Source: Pseudomonas sp. ML2-2023-3 (lineage in GTDB: Bacteria > Pseudomonadota > Gammaproteobacteria > Pseudomonadales > Pseudomonadaceae). From it: DNA of 64,000 bases. A program made the position numbers and the translations under genes. The DNA is taken from positions 4,400,001 through 4,464,000 of the forward strand of contig NZ_CP146343.1 of assembly GCF_037055275.1 (NCBI RefSeq), read 5' to 3'. Below the pieces are notes generated by a model. The model was given only the letters and a program-made list of their open reading frames with translations. It ran no database searches and was not told where the DNA came from. How positions within the stretch are numbered: the stretch's first letter is position 1; every line of letters begins with the position of its first letter. Of the stretch, positions 44,856 through 54,727 are shown in pieces.

Positions 44856-47800
44856 TCAGAAGTCCCGCTTGTAGAAGATATCCAGCGAGCTCGCAAAGCC
44901 GCTCGCCACTTCGACATACACCCGCTTGCTCAACTTGTAACGCAGGGCAATGGTGCTGGCAGGTTCAAACACACCCACTCCGTAACGCACGCTCAGGCGC
45001 TCGTTGATCTTGCCACTGGCCACCACTGACGTGTTGTTGCCACTGCCTTCGGTGTCGAGTTCAAACTCCTTGATCCCCAAATGATTCGCCAAACTGGTGG
45101 TGATCCCCGAGCTGCCCAACAACCCCAGGCCCAGGGCCGCTTGAGCCAGCAGGTTTTCATCTTCGCCGGTGCCTGTCAGCGGACGCCCCAGAATCAGGTA
45201 CGACAACGCCTGCTCCTGGCTCATGGCCGGTTCCGAGAATATTTGCGTGGTTGGCTGTTCGGCGCTGCCCGTCAGACGGATACCCGCGATCACGTCGTCA
45301 GTCTGGCGAATCGCTTCGATATCCAGATACGGCTGATCGATCGGCCCTGCAAACAACAGACGCGCCCGGCGAATGGTCAGCTTCTGGCCATAGGCGCGGT
45401 AGCGACCATTGTTCAGGCGCAACTCGCCGCGGGTATCCAGGTTGTTGCCGATATGGACCTGCCCCGCCAGATCGGCGCTCAGACCAAAGCCCGAGAACGT
45501 CAGCAGTTCCTGGCCCACTACCACGGTGATATCCATGTCGACCTGCATCGGCGACGCCTCATCAGCGGCCTGCTGGCCCACGATGACAGTGTCATCCGAA
45601 ACCTTCACCGTCGAAGGCGGCAATTCGCGAACTACGATTTCACCTTTGGGAACATTGACCCGACCCGCGATCAACAACGTGTTGTCGGGACTGAGGGTGA
45701 TTTTCAGATCCGGAGCGACTTCCAGCTTGGCGTAGGGCTCGACCGTTACCGGCAGGCTGTTGCCCTTGACCAGGACGTTGACCGCCATGGTCTGGCCCCA
45801 CGCCACATTACCGCTGACGCTGCCCTGTCCTTTCTCGCCGCTGGTCCAGCCGCCATTGAGCAGAGCTGTCTCGCCATTGATAGCCACCGAAAGCTGCACA
45901 TTTTCGAAGTTGGTCGGCAACTGCGGTCCAGAGATTTCACCCTCACTGAGGGCCACATTACCGATGACATGGGGCGCCAGCAAAGCCCCCGAAATGGTGC
46001 CCGTACCGTTCAACTGACCGGTGAGCTTTTCTACCATCGGCGCAAACGGACGGATCATCGAGATGTCCAGCCCGGTCAGGCGGAACTCCCCGCTGATCGG
46101 TTTGCTTTTAGGCAGCGGATTGATTCGCGCCGACAGCATCAGTTGCCCCAGCTTGCCACCGTCGAAATCCAGGCGGGAATCGACACGGTTGGGGGTCAGG
46201 TTGCTGGTCAGCTTGAACGCCTGGTACGGGAAGTCGACCCACTGCCCCTTGTCCTTGAAGAGCAGCGTGCCACCGCTGGCATCGACCACGATCTGACCTT
46301 TGGGCCCGCTGGCAGGCAGGTCCAGGATCAAATCGGCATTGAGGTCGCCCTGCCATTGAAAGTCCTTGGGCAGCCACTCGGCCAGGCTGTCGAGGGGGAA
46401 CTGCTTGAGGTGCAGGCGCAGTTTTGGATCAGGCATCAAACGCTGTTCTTCGCTGCACAAACTGGCCGGGCCTGAAATCCAGCACTGCGAGCCCAGATTG
46501 ACTCGGCCATCGGCCAGACGCTCCAGCCTTGCCGGATTTTGCAGCACCCAGGCCTGCCCACCGGCCTTGACGTCACCGCTGGCCAATCGACCGCGCCAAT
46601 TGTCCTTGTCCAGGCCGCCATCCAGTGCCAGGGCCAGTTGCAGCATCGGCCCTTGCACACCCAGCTTGAGCTGCTGGCGCTTGATATCGCCACTGGCGTT
46701 GGCGGTCAGCACACCGAGCTGAGTGTCCCCGACCTGAATCCCGCTGCCCTTGAGGTCAAGGCGGCCACGCTGATTTCGATCGAGGTTGGCATCCAGGGTC
46801 AGGTTTTGCAGCTGATTATCGGCGAAAGCCAACTGCTGGCCATTAAGCTTCACCGTGCCTTGGGGCGCTTTCAGGGTGCCTCCAGCATCGACACGACCCT
46901 TGAGCTGGCCACGCAGTTGCGGCCAGAGCTGCCCCAGACGCGGCAGGTTGAGATCCAGTTGGGCCTTGAGTTGCTGCTGCAACGTGGCGGTGCCATTGAT
47001 CCGGTTGTCACCCAGGCGAATATCCAGCGCACTGAGCGTCCAGGCTTCTCCCGCACCGTTGGCCTTGGCCTGCAACACTGCTGGCAAGCCGCGTAAACGG
47101 CCTTTGAGATCAAGGTTGGCATCCAGCTCAAGACGCTCATTTTTGAACGAGCCTTTGCTGCGCAGCGGGCCTGCCAGCGTACCCGGCAATTCGGCCACCC
47201 AATACGCAGGGTTGATGGCACTCAAGTCCAGTGCCGTGTCCCAGGCCACACCCTCGGCGAACTGCACATTGACGTGCCCCTCGGCCTTGCCCTGCCCGGC
47301 GACCAGTTTCAGCTGTGGCAAAAATATCTTGCCCAGATCGCCGCTGAACGGGCTGCCGAGGCTGAACTTGCCTGCTGGGCCATCGAGATCGGCCTGGAAG
47401 TTGCCCAGATATTTGCCATCGCGATAGGACACTTCGCCGACAAACTTGCGCAAATCCACATCGGGCTTGTCGATCACCGGGTACAGGTTGTGCCACGGGA
47501 ATTCCAGCCAGTCGATTTTCGCCTCGGCACTCAAGCCCTCCTGCCAGTCCACTTGCCCTGACAGCTTCAAGCGCTGCAGCGGACTGGCGGTCAAGTCCAG
47601 CGCTGCGATTTGCGCGCCCTTGGCATCTACCCGACCTTTGAGCAGCAGATTCACCGGCTCTTTTTCAGCGGGCAATGTGGCGCTGCCATTGAGTTCATAA
47701 CCGTCTTTAAGATCGCCCTTGGCTGTCAGCAACAGCTGGTTGAGCACCAGAGTAGCCGGCAGGTCGGGACTGGCCTTGAACGGCTCGGCGGTGATTTTCA

Positions 47801-48530
47801 ACTGCGCCGGCAGATTGTCCGCCAACGGCTGGATCTCCCCCGTCAGGTGTGCAGTGAGATACCCGCTGGTGTCGGCCGCAAGGTTGAGGGTGGTGCGCAG
47901 ATTGCCTTCAACCTTGAGCACCACCTCCAGCGTCTTGTCGTCCGGTGCAGGCAGGCTGATAGTGCCTTGCAGGGTCAACGGCCAATCGCCATAGGGTTGT
48001 AGCAACCCGGACAATTCAACGTTCAGGTCTTCACGCTCGACCTGTACCGACTCGATTTCCAGGCCCTTGGCTGTCCATTGCGCCGACATCTGCATGCCTT
48101 TGAGCTGTTCGATGCCGTTGAACAGCACATTGCCGACTTTGACCACCCCCACCTCAATCGCCAGGGGCAGTTTCAGTTCCGGCAGACTGACCGGACCGCT
48201 GCTGCTGTCTTCACTGGGCGGGAATTGCAGGCTGATAGTCTCGGCCTGCAACTGATCGATACACAGGGTCATACGGGCCAGGCAACCCGGCGACCAGGCA
48301 AATATGGGCCTGCTGACCTCTACCCGACTGGTGCCTTGCTCCCACAGCAGGTGATCGGCACCCCACTGACCGCCCAGGCGCCCGGCAAAATTTTCAACCT
48401 GCAAGCCTGGCACCTGACCCAGCACCCAGCGGCTGCCCGCCTGCGTACCGAGAATCACGCCCACGCTCACCACCACCAGCAGAACCAGCGCCAACAGCAC
48501 CAGACCCGCTATTTTCAAACCACGAATCAC
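44856..48530 (-). CDS. tamB: Translocation and assembly module subunit TamB
   Basis: This 1224-aa AsmA-like bridge protein has an N-terminal signal anchor (about 5-30), a very long repetitive beta-groove that carries lipids or assists outer-membrane assembly, and a C-terminal TamB/DUF490 domain (FELDTEGSGNNTSVVASGKI, LSVRYGVGVFEPASTIALRY, ending IFYKRDF) that contacts TamA. It begins with GTG overlapping the tamA stop (GTGA), so the two are coupled. Length matches the family (1,200-1,300 aa). Confidence 0.93.
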   Translation of the reverse strand: MIRGLKIAGLVLLALVLLVVVSVGVILGTQAGSRWVLGQVPGLQVENFAGRLGGQWGADHLLWEQGTSRVEVSRPIFAWSPGCLARMTLCIDQLQAETISLQFPPSEDSSSGPVSLPELKLPLAIEVGVVKVGNVLFNGIEQLKGMQMSAQWTAKGLEIESVQVEREDLNVELSGLLQPYGDWPLTLQGTISLPAPDDKTLEVVLKVEGNLRTTLNLAADTSGYLTAHLTGEIQPLADNLPAQLKITAEPFKASPDLPATLVLNQLLLTAKGDLKDGYELNGSATLPAEKEPVNLLLKGRVDAKGAQIAALDLTASPLQRLKLSGQVDWQEGLSAEAKIDWLEFPWHNLYPVIDKPDVDLRKFVGEVSYRDGKYLGNFQADLDGPAGKFSLGSPFSGDLGKIFLPQLKLVAGQGKAEGHVNVQFAEGVAWDTALDLSAINPAYWVAELPGTLAGPLRSKGSFKNERLELDANLDLKGRLRGLPAVLQAKANGAGEAWTLSALDIRLGDNRINGTATLQQQLKAQLDLNLPRLGQLWPQLRGQLKGRVDAGGTLKAPQGTVKLNGQQLAFADNQLQNLTLDANLDRNQRGRLDLKGSGIQVGDTQLGVLTANASGDIKRQQLKLGVQGPMLQLALALDGGLDKDNWRGRLASGDVKAGGQAWVLQNPARLERLADGRVNLGSQCWISGPASLCSEEQRLMPDPKLRLHLKQFPLDSLAEWLPKDFQWQGDLNADLILDLPASGPKGQIVVDASGGTLLFKDKGQWVDFPYQAFKLTSNLTPNRVDSRLDFDGGKLGQLMLSARINPLPKSKPISGEFRLTGLDISMIRPFAPMVEKLTGQLNGTGTISGALLAPHVIGNVALSEGEISGPQLPTNFENVQLSVAINGETALLNGGWTSGEKGQGSVSGNVAWGQTMAVNVLVKGNSLPVTVEPYAKLEVAPDLKITLSPDNTLLIAGRVNVPKGEIVVRELPPSTVKVSDDTVIVGQQAADEASPMQVDMDITVVVGQELLTFSGFGLSADLAGQVHIGNNLDTRGELRLNNGRYRAYGQKLTIRRARLLFAGPIDQPYLDIEAIRQTDDVIAGIRLTGSAEQPTTQIFSEPAMSQEQALSYLILGRPLTGTGEDENLLAQAALGLGLLGSSGITTSLANHLGIKEFELDTEGSGNNTSVVASGKINERLSVRYGVGVFEPASTIALRYKLSKRVYVEVASGFASSLDIFYKRDF

Positions 48531-50254
48531 AGTTCTGGCCCCATCGAGAAGTGCAAACGAACACCGCCATCGTCATCCAGCGCATGGGCCAGATCCAGAC
48601 GAATCGGGCCTACCGGCGAGATCCAGCGAATACCCACGCCGACCCCGGTTTTCAGACTCGGGAAGTCCAGCGTATTGAACGCATTGCCCTGATCGACAAA
48701 GGTCGCCCAACGCCATTTTTCGGCGAACTGATACTGATATTCGAGACTGCCGGCCAGCATGTAGCGCCCGCCGATACGATCACCTTCTGCGTTTCTCGGT
48801 GACAGGCTCTGGTAGTCATAGCCACGCACGCTTTGATCACCACCTGCGAAAAAGCGCAGGGACGGCGGAATCGACTTGTAGCCGTTGGTGGCGCTGCCGC
48901 CAAACTGAATTCGCCCCAAAAAGCGGTGCTTGTCCCACAACGTGGTCAATGCCTTGAATTTCACATCGCCGTGAAACAGGTTGGTGTCAGACAACAGCCC
49001 CTCCTTGGCCACTTGCATCTCCGTGACCACGCTGTAGCCGTGGCTGGGATCGATACGGTTGTCACTGCGCAATACCGAATAGCTGACACCCGGCATCAAC
49101 AGGGTGCTAAGACCCGAGTCGTCGCCCAGACGGTATTCTTCGTGCTGCCATTTGAGCGACACGATTCGCGTCCAGCCATTGTCCAGTTTGCTGTGCCACT
49201 CGGGGCCGACCGTGAGCAGTTTGCTCAGGGTATCGGTGTTGGCGATTTCTTCGTTTTGATAGCCCGCGGCAAGACGCAGCTTGTCGGTCAGCGGCGGATC
49301 CAGCGGAATGTCATACCAGGCGCCGACGTTTTGCTTGGGCTGGGAAATTTCGGATTCAAAGCCATAACTGTCGCCCCGGGGATTGCCCCAATGACGCATC
49401 CAGCTGGCTTTGCCACGGGCTCCGGTGTCGGTCGAATAGCCAAGGCCCAGGGTCATGGTGCGCGGCTTGCGGGTTTCCAGATCAACATCAATCGGAATCA
49501 CTTGCCCCACTGCGGTACTGGGCGCGGCATCGACGCGCACGACTTCAAAATACCCACTGCTTTGCAGATTCTGATTGAGTTCGGCGACCAGTTCAGAGTC
49601 GTAAGGGGTGTCCGGCTTGAAAGGCACCATGCGGTCAAGCAGGGTTTGGTCAAAAGGTGCATCGCCCGCAAAAGTGACTTTGCCAAGCAAAAAACGCGGC
49701 CCGCTTTCGTAGACCAGATTGATATCCGCAAACCCGCCCTTGGGGTCGACCAGAAGTTCGTGCTGAGTAAATTTGCCGTTGAAAAAACCGTAACGCAGGG
49801 CACGGTTTTGAATCATTCGCTTGGCGTCTTCGTAATTGCCCTGATTGAGCACCGCACCCGGTTTCAGATCATCACTGGCCGGAATTTGAAAGGCTTTAAG
49901 AGCGGCTGCCGGGCCTTCGACGCGCACGTTGACGTTGCGCAGATGCACCGGCTCGCCGGGATCAATGCTCAACACCAGACGCGGCGGATCGCCGGGTTTG
50001 ACCTCGGCTTCTATAGAGGGATGGTAGTAGCCCAAGGCCTGGGAAGCTTTGAGGGCCTGCTCCTGAGCGCCACGTTGAAAGCGCAATAACGCTTTCTCGT
50101 CACGATCACCGAGACTGCCTATGTAGCCTTCCACGTTGGCCTTTAGGGCATCGTTTGCCGGTTTGACTCTGACCACCAACTCGCTTTGGGCAGACACCGC
50201 AAAGCTGCTGAGCAGCAGGACAACACCACTGGTAAATCTTCCTGAGAACTTCAT
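48527..50254 (-). CDS. tamA: Translocation and assembly module subunit TamA (Omp85)
   Basis: This outer-membrane barrel partner of TamB is 575 aa from the ATG at 50254. A signal peptide (MKFSGRFTSGVVLLLSSFAVSA) is followed by three POTRA domains (about 25-255) and a 16-strand Omp85 barrel with the LARIR/VRGYDYQSLSP-type conserved loop (FFAGGDQSVRGYDY) near the end. A GTG at 50272 is an alternative start six codons upstream. It lies in operon with tamB, and a GNAT gene begins upstream on the same strand. Confidence 0.92.
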   Translation of the reverse strand: MKFSGRFTSGVVLLLSSFAVSAQSELVVRVKPANDALKANVEGYIGSLGDRDEKALLRFQRGAQEQALKASQALGYYHPSIEAEVKPGDPPRLVLSIDPGEPVHLRNVNVRVEGPAAALKAFQIPASDDLKPGAVLNQGNYEDAKRMIQNRALRYGFFNGKFTQHELLVDPKGGFADINLVYESGPRFLLGKVTFAGDAPFDQTLLDRMVPFKPDTPYDSELVAELNQNLQSSGYFEVVRVDAAPSTAVGQVIPIDVDLETRKPRTMTLGLGYSTDTGARGKASWMRHWGNPRGDSYGFESEISQPKQNVGAWYDIPLDPPLTDKLRLAAGYQNEEIANTDTLSKLLTVGPEWHSKLDNGWTRIVSLKWQHEEYRLGDDSGLSTLLMPGVSYSVLRSDNRIDPSHGYSVVTEMQVAKEGLLSDTNLFHGDVKFKALTTLWDKHRFLGRIQFGGSATNGYKSIPPSLRFFAGGDQSVRGYDYQSLSPRNAEGDRIGGRYMLAGSLEYQYQFAEKWRWATFVDQGNAFNTLDFPSLKTGVGVGIRWISPVGPIRLDLAHALDDDGGVRLHFSMGPEL

Positions 50255-50318
50255 AGGCGCGGATGCTATCACGGGCTGGGGGGCTCATAGAGCGCGCCAA
50301 CGGGCAAAAATTTCGTCT

Positions 50319-50969
50319 TCAGGCCGTTGCTGTATGCGACACCTGCGGATTGGCATGGAAGAACACATGTTCTACAACGGGCCCAATGGCAACTTCACCG
50401 ATTTCCACATAGCCCTGGCGTTTGTAGAACTCCAGGTAATGCGGGTTGCCGGTGTCGAGTACCACGCCTTCGGAATGCTCATCCTCGGCGCACCAGTTAT
50501 GCACCGCTTCAAGCAACTGTTCACCGTAGTGCTTACCCTGGAACTCGGGGTGAATCCCCACCAACGGCAGCATATGCACCGCATCCCCCGGAACGCAGGC
50601 CTGCACCGCCTCGTGATAGGCCAGATAGCGCCTCGTACAGTTCAAGCCGGTACTGAGCACCATACGCAACTGCCACGCCCAGCTTTCAGTGATACCCAGG
50701 CGCCGTTGCGGTGGGGCAATCAGGGCAATGCCCAACAGACGGTCGTCCACCAGCAACCCCAGCGCTGGCAAATCCTGCAGAAAATGCTGTTTGACCAACT
50801 CCCGTACCGTAGCCCGAACCCGCTGCTCGTAACCACTGCGCTCGGCGTTGAACAGAAAGCGAAACGTCGGCTCATGGCGATAAGCCTGATACAGCAAGGA
50901 ACGCGCTTCTCTTGAATAACCACTGTCGAGCAACTGAATCTGACTGGTGGCGTTCGACGTTTGCGTCAT
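50319..50969 (-). CDS. GNAT-family N-acetyltransferase
   Basis: The 216-aa protein has the acetyl-CoA site MLPLVGIHPEFQGKHYGEQL and the C-terminal GNAT strand-helix VVLDTGNPHYLEFYKRQGY. The N-terminal half is longer than the minimal fold, as in the Pseudomonas group often found next to tamA. The target is unknown. It lies 64 bases upstream of tamA on the same strand and may be co-transcribed; it is divergent from xthA. Confidence 0.83.
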   Translation of the reverse strand: MTQTSNATSQIQLLDSGYSREARSLLYQAYRHEPTFRFLFNAERSGYEQRVRATVRELVKQHFLQDLPALGLLVDDRLLGIALIAPPQRRLGITESWAWQLRMVLSTGLNCTRRYLAYHEAVQACVPGDAVHMLPLVGIHPEFQGKHYGEQLLEAVHNWCAEDEHSEGVVLDTGNPHYLEFYKRQGYVEIGEVAIGPVVEHVFFHANPQVSHTATA

Positions 50970-51136
50970 GCGATCAACCTCCCCGGCGCGGCCTCAATAG
51001 CGGCGCTTCCAATGGGTACGAACCCCCGAGGGCCACAACAGTTCAATCATGGCCAAGTGCATCCTACGTTAGCAGTGCATTTGCCCTACTGCACGCTGGC
51101 AGCTAGCATCGCAGTTTTGCTCAGGACTGCCCGCCC

Positions 51137-51949
51137 ATGAAAATCGTTTCATTCAACATCAATGGCCTGCGCGCTCGGCCGCATCAGCTGGCAGCGCTGA
51201 TCGAGAAACATCAGCCTGACGTGATCGGCCTGCAAGAAACCAAAGTCCATGACGACCAGTTCCCCCTCGCCGACATCGAAGCGCTAGGCTACCACGTTCA
51301 CTACCATGGCCAAAAAGGCCATTACGGCGTGGCCCTGCTCTCGCGTCAGGCGCCCCTGGAACTGCACAAAGGCTTTGCCAGCGATGAAGAAGACGCACAG
51401 CGGCGTTTTATCTGGGGCACTTTCGCTGACGAAAACGGCCAACCCGTCACCATCATGAATGGTTACTTCCCACAGGGCGAAAGCCGCGATCACCCTACCA
51501 AGTTCCCGGCCAAACAGCGTTTCTACAGCGACCTGCAGCAGTTGCTCGAAAGCCGGTTCAGCAACGAACAACCGTTGGTGGTGATGGGCGACATCAATAT
51601 TTCGCCACAAGACTGTGATATCGGCATTGGCCCGGACAACGCCAAGCGCTGGCTGAAAACCGGCAAGTGCAGCTTTTTGCCGGAAGAGCGCGAATGGCTG
51701 GAGCGCCTCAAGGGTTGGGGATTGGTAGACAGCTTCCGCTACCTGCATCCGGATGTGGCCGACCGTTTCAGCTGGTTTGACTACCGCAGCCGCGGCTTTG
51801 AAGACGAGCCCAAGCGTGGCCTGCGCATTGACGTGATCCTTGCCTCCCAGGGGCTGGTGCCACGAATCAAGGCAGCAGGCGTCGACTACGACCTGCGCGG
51901 CATGGAAAAACCGTCAGACCATGCGCCGATCTGGCTGGAATTGAGCTGA
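51137..51949 (+). CDS. xthA: Exodeoxyribonuclease III
   Basis: This Mg-dependent AP endonuclease and 3'-5' exonuclease of base-excision repair is 270 aa. The EEP fold residues are visible: [16 protein letters not shown] (metal Glu34), [17 protein letters not shown] (catalytic Asp/Asn pair), LRIDVILAS and the catalytic histidine in [10 protein letters not shown]. Length is standard. It is monocistronic. Confidence 0.95.
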   Translation: MKIVSFNINGLRARPHQLAALIEKHQPDVIGLQETKVHDDQFPLADIEALGYHVHYHGQKGHYGVALLSRQAPLELHKGFASDEEDAQRRFIWGTFADENGQPVTIMNGYFPQGESRDHPTKFPAKQRFYSDLQQLLESRFSNEQPLVVMGDINISPQDCDIGIGPDNAKRWLKTGKCSFLPEEREWLERLKGWGLVDSFRYLHPDVADRFSWFDYRSRGFEDEPKRGLRIDVILASQGLVPRIKAAGVDYDLRGMEKPSDHAPIWLELS

Positions 51950-52038
51950 CCCACAATCCCGGAACTTTGCGTCATCGGTTTGAAACGTTCCTGACTTAAA
52001 TTGCAGACATTTCTATGGCTCCAGGAAGGTGCCCCTCA

Positions 52039-53346
52039 ATGCTGCGCTTTATGTCGTTGACCCTGTTATGCACGATGGCCACCCTGGCCATCGCTGCAGA
52101 CTTGCGGATCCAGGGCTCCAACACTATCGGTGCCAACCTCGGGCCATCACTGGTGGCAGCCATGCTGGCCGAGCAAGGTCTGCACGACATCCACAGCGTC
52201 CCGGTCATGCCTCCCAACGAGCACAGCATTGTCGGCACCAACGCCCAGGGTCAGCAGATTCGTGTGGATGTCGCGGCTCACGGTTCTGGCACCGGCTTCA
52301 CTGCCCTTGCAGCCGGCCAAGCGGATCTGGTGGCCTCATCTCGGCCCATCAAGGACCGTGAACTGGTCGACCTCGAACGCCTCGGGGACTTGAAAAGCCC
52401 GGACGCCGAGCAAGTCATCGCCATCGACGGCCTGGCGATTATTCTTCACCCGCGCAACCCGCTGAATCAGCTCAATACCGAACAACTGGCACAGGTTTTC
52501 AGCGGCCAGATCAACCGCTGGGAACAAGTGGGCGGTGTCGGCGGCACGATCCACCTGTATGCCCGGGATGAACAGTCCGGCACCTGGGACACGTTTAAAG
52601 AGTTGGTACTGAACCGCAACAGGCTCGCCCTGAGCCGCACCGCGCAGCGCTTCGAATCCAGCGAGCAGCTATCGGATGCCGTGAGCCACGACCCCCAGGC
52701 CATCGGTTTCATCGGCCTGCCTTATATCCGCCAAGCCAAAGCCGTCGCCATCGTCGACGGTGCATCCCAGCCCATGTTGCCGCTCTCCAGCCTGATCGCC
52801 AGCGAGGACTACCCCTTGTCGCGACGACTGTTCTTTTACTTGCCGCCCTCCTCCAGCAACCCTTGGGCCAGGGCGCTGGTGACGTTCACCCAAAGCCCGC
52901 AGGGTCAGGCCATCGTCGCGCAGAACGGCTTCGTCGCCCAAAGCGTGCAGGCCGCACGTGTTCTGCCCGGTGCCCATATGCCCGCGCAGTACCAGACGCT
53001 GACCAGGCAGGCCCAGCGCCTGACGGTCAACTTTCGCTTTGAAGAAGGCAGTGCATCACTGGACAACAAGGCGCACCAGGACTTGCTGCGAGTCATCGAC
53101 TACTTGAAGACCCACGAGAAGATGATCAATCAGGTGACGCTGGTGGGTTTTGGCGATGCCAAGGACGATCCCGAGCGGGCACAACTGCTGTCAAAGTTGC
53201 GGGCAATGGCCGTGCGCCGCGAGCTGGTTAAAAGCGGCGTGATACTGCGCGAAATTCGTGGTTACGGTCAGCAAATGCCCGTGGCGGCCAACACCGAAGA
53301 TGAAGGCCGCATCAAGAATCGTCGGGTTGAGGTGTGGGTATATTGA
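52039..53346 (+). CDS. PstS-like substrate-binding domain fused to OmpA domain
   Basis: This 435-aa exported protein has a signal peptide (1-20, AIA-ADL). It contains a PBP-like domain (about 22-300: RIQGSNTIGANLGPSLV, GSGTGFTALAAGQADLVASSR, and YARDEQSGTWDTF-KELVL, the phosphate-binding type loops) and a C-terminal OmpA peptidoglycan-binding domain (about 315-435: LTVNFRFEEGSASLDNKA, GFGDAKDD, RAMAVRRELVKSG, NRRVEVW). No pst or ABC permease genes adjoin. It could tether an anion-binding domain to the cell wall. AGGAAGG precedes the ATG at 52039; the ATG at 52015 is less likely. Confidence 0.85.
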   Translation: MLRFMSLTLLCTMATLAIAADLRIQGSNTIGANLGPSLVAAMLAEQGLHDIHSVPVMPPNEHSIVGTNAQGQQIRVDVAAHGSGTGFTALAAGQADLVASSRPIKDRELVDLERLGDLKSPDAEQVIAIDGLAIILHPRNPLNQLNTEQLAQVFSGQINRWEQVGGVGGTIHLYARDEQSGTWDTFKELVLNRNRLALSRTAQRFESSEQLSDAVSHDPQAIGFIGLPYIRQAKAVAIVDGASQPMLPLSSLIASEDYPLSRRLFFYLPPSSSNPWARALVTFTQSPQGQAIVAQNGFVAQSVQAARVLPGAHMPAQYQTLTRQAQRLTVNFRFEEGSASLDNKAHQDLLRVIDYLKTHEKMINQVTLVGFGDAKDDPERAQLLSKLRAMAVRRELVKSGVILREIRGYGQQMPVAANTEDEGRIKNRRVEVWVY

Positions 53347-53372
53347 CCAGACTCCCTCCGGCAGAAACCTGA

Positions 53373-54572
53373 TTACCACTTGTCCAGCTCAAATTTGCCC
53401 ACCGCCGCACGGTGTACCTCATCCGGGCCATCGGCCAGGCGTAACGTGCGCTGCATGGCGTACATGTAGGCCAGGGGGAAATCTCCCGACACCCCGGCCC
53501 CGCCATGAATCTGAATCGCCCGGTCGATGACGTTCAAGGCAACATTCGGGGCGATAACCTTGATCTGGGCGATTTCGCTTTTCGCCACCTTGTTGCCCAC
53601 GGTGTCCATCATGTACGCGGCCTTGAGCGTCAACAGCCGCGCCATATCGATTTCCATGCGAGAGTCGGCGATTTTGTCGATATTGGCCCCCAGACGTGCC
53701 AGCGGTTTGCCAAACGCCGTGCGCTTCAGGGCGCGCTTGCACATCAGCTCCAATGCCCGCTCGGCCATGCCGATGGAGCGCATGCAGTGATGAATACGTC
53801 CGGGGCCGAGACGACCCTGAGCAATTTCAAAACCCCGGCCCTCACCCAGCAAGACGTTTTCGCAGGGCACTCGCACGTTTTCAAACAACACTTCAGCGTG
53901 CCCGTGGGGTGCATCGTCGTAACCGAACACCGGCAGTGGCCGCACGATGTTCACTCCGGGTGTGTCAACGGGCACCAGGATCATCGAGTGCTGCTGATGA
54001 CGCGGGTTCTCAGGATTGCTCAAGCCCATGAAGATCATGATTTTGCAGCGCGGGTCACAGGCGCCCGAAGTCCACCATTTGCGGCCATTGATCACCCACT
54101 CGTCACCCTCGCGCACAGCGCGGGCTGCCATGTTGGTTGCATCCGATGACGCCACGTCCGGCTCGGTCATGGCGAACGCCGAGCGAATTTCGCCACGTAG
54201 CAACGGGTCCAGCCACTGTTTTTTTTGTGCATCACTGGCATAGCGCACCAGCACTTCCATGTTGCCGGTATCAGGCGCCGAGCAATTGAACGGTTCGGAA
54301 CCCAGCATCGAGCGGCCCATGATTTCAGCCAAGGGGGCGTATTCCAGGTTGGTCAAACCGGCGCCCCGCTCGGACTCGGGCAGAAACAGATTCCACAGGC
54401 CTTCGGCACGGGCCTTGAGTTTCAACTCTTCCATAATCGCGGTCGGCTGCCAGCGGTCGCCTGCAGCCACCTGCTGCTCGAAAATCGCCTCCGCCGGGTA
54501 GACATGGGCGTCCATAAACGCTGTCACACGCTCGCGCAGTGCCTGAACTTTCGGGGAATAAGCGAAATCCAT
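53373..54572 (-). CDS. Acyl-CoA dehydrogenase family protein
   Basis: This FAD enzyme makes trans-2-enoyl-CoA. The 399-aa protein shows [15 protein letters not shown] (FAD/substrate site), [13 protein letters not shown], and the C-terminal [22 protein letters not shown], which places it in the ACAD10/11-like group acting on longer or unusual acyl-CoAs; the exact chain length is unknown. It is divergent from a LysR gene 155 bases away, the usual arrangement for regulator and target. It is convergent with the PstS-OmpA gene. Confidence 0.87.
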   Translation of the reverse strand: MDFAYSPKVQALRERVTAFMDAHVYPAEAIFEQQVAAGDRWQPTAIMEELKLKARAEGLWNLFLPESERGAGLTNLEYAPLAEIMGRSMLGSEPFNCSAPDTGNMEVLVRYASDAQKKQWLDPLLRGEIRSAFAMTEPDVASSDATNMAARAVREGDEWVINGRKWWTSGACDPRCKIMIFMGLSNPENPRHQQHSMILVPVDTPGVNIVRPLPVFGYDDAPHGHAEVLFENVRVPCENVLLGEGRGFEIAQGRLGPGRIHHCMRSIGMAERALELMCKRALKRTAFGKPLARLGANIDKIADSRMEIDMARLLTLKAAYMMDTVGNKVAKSEIAQIKVIAPNVALNVIDRAIQIHGGAGVSGDFPLAYMYAMQRTLRLADGPDEVHRAAVGKFELDKW

Positions 54573-54727
54573 AGGTGGCTACCTTCTACCGGGAATGTCG
54601 AAAAGTGATGCCCGATGCTAGAGCAGCCACCCTTTATTTGCGCCACCTATTAGCAGCGTGTATTACCATTCATAAGCAATATATGATTCGCCCGTGTCAC
54701 CGCCCCTGACAATAAGAGCCAAGCGCC

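Noticed and set aside
45081..46475. 464-codon frame opposite tamB
   Set aside because: Antisense shadow with no signal, domain or credible start; tamB is clear on the other strand.
48833..50089. 418-codon frame opposite tamA
   Set aside because: Antisense shadow of the POTRA/barrel gene; no recognisable protein features.
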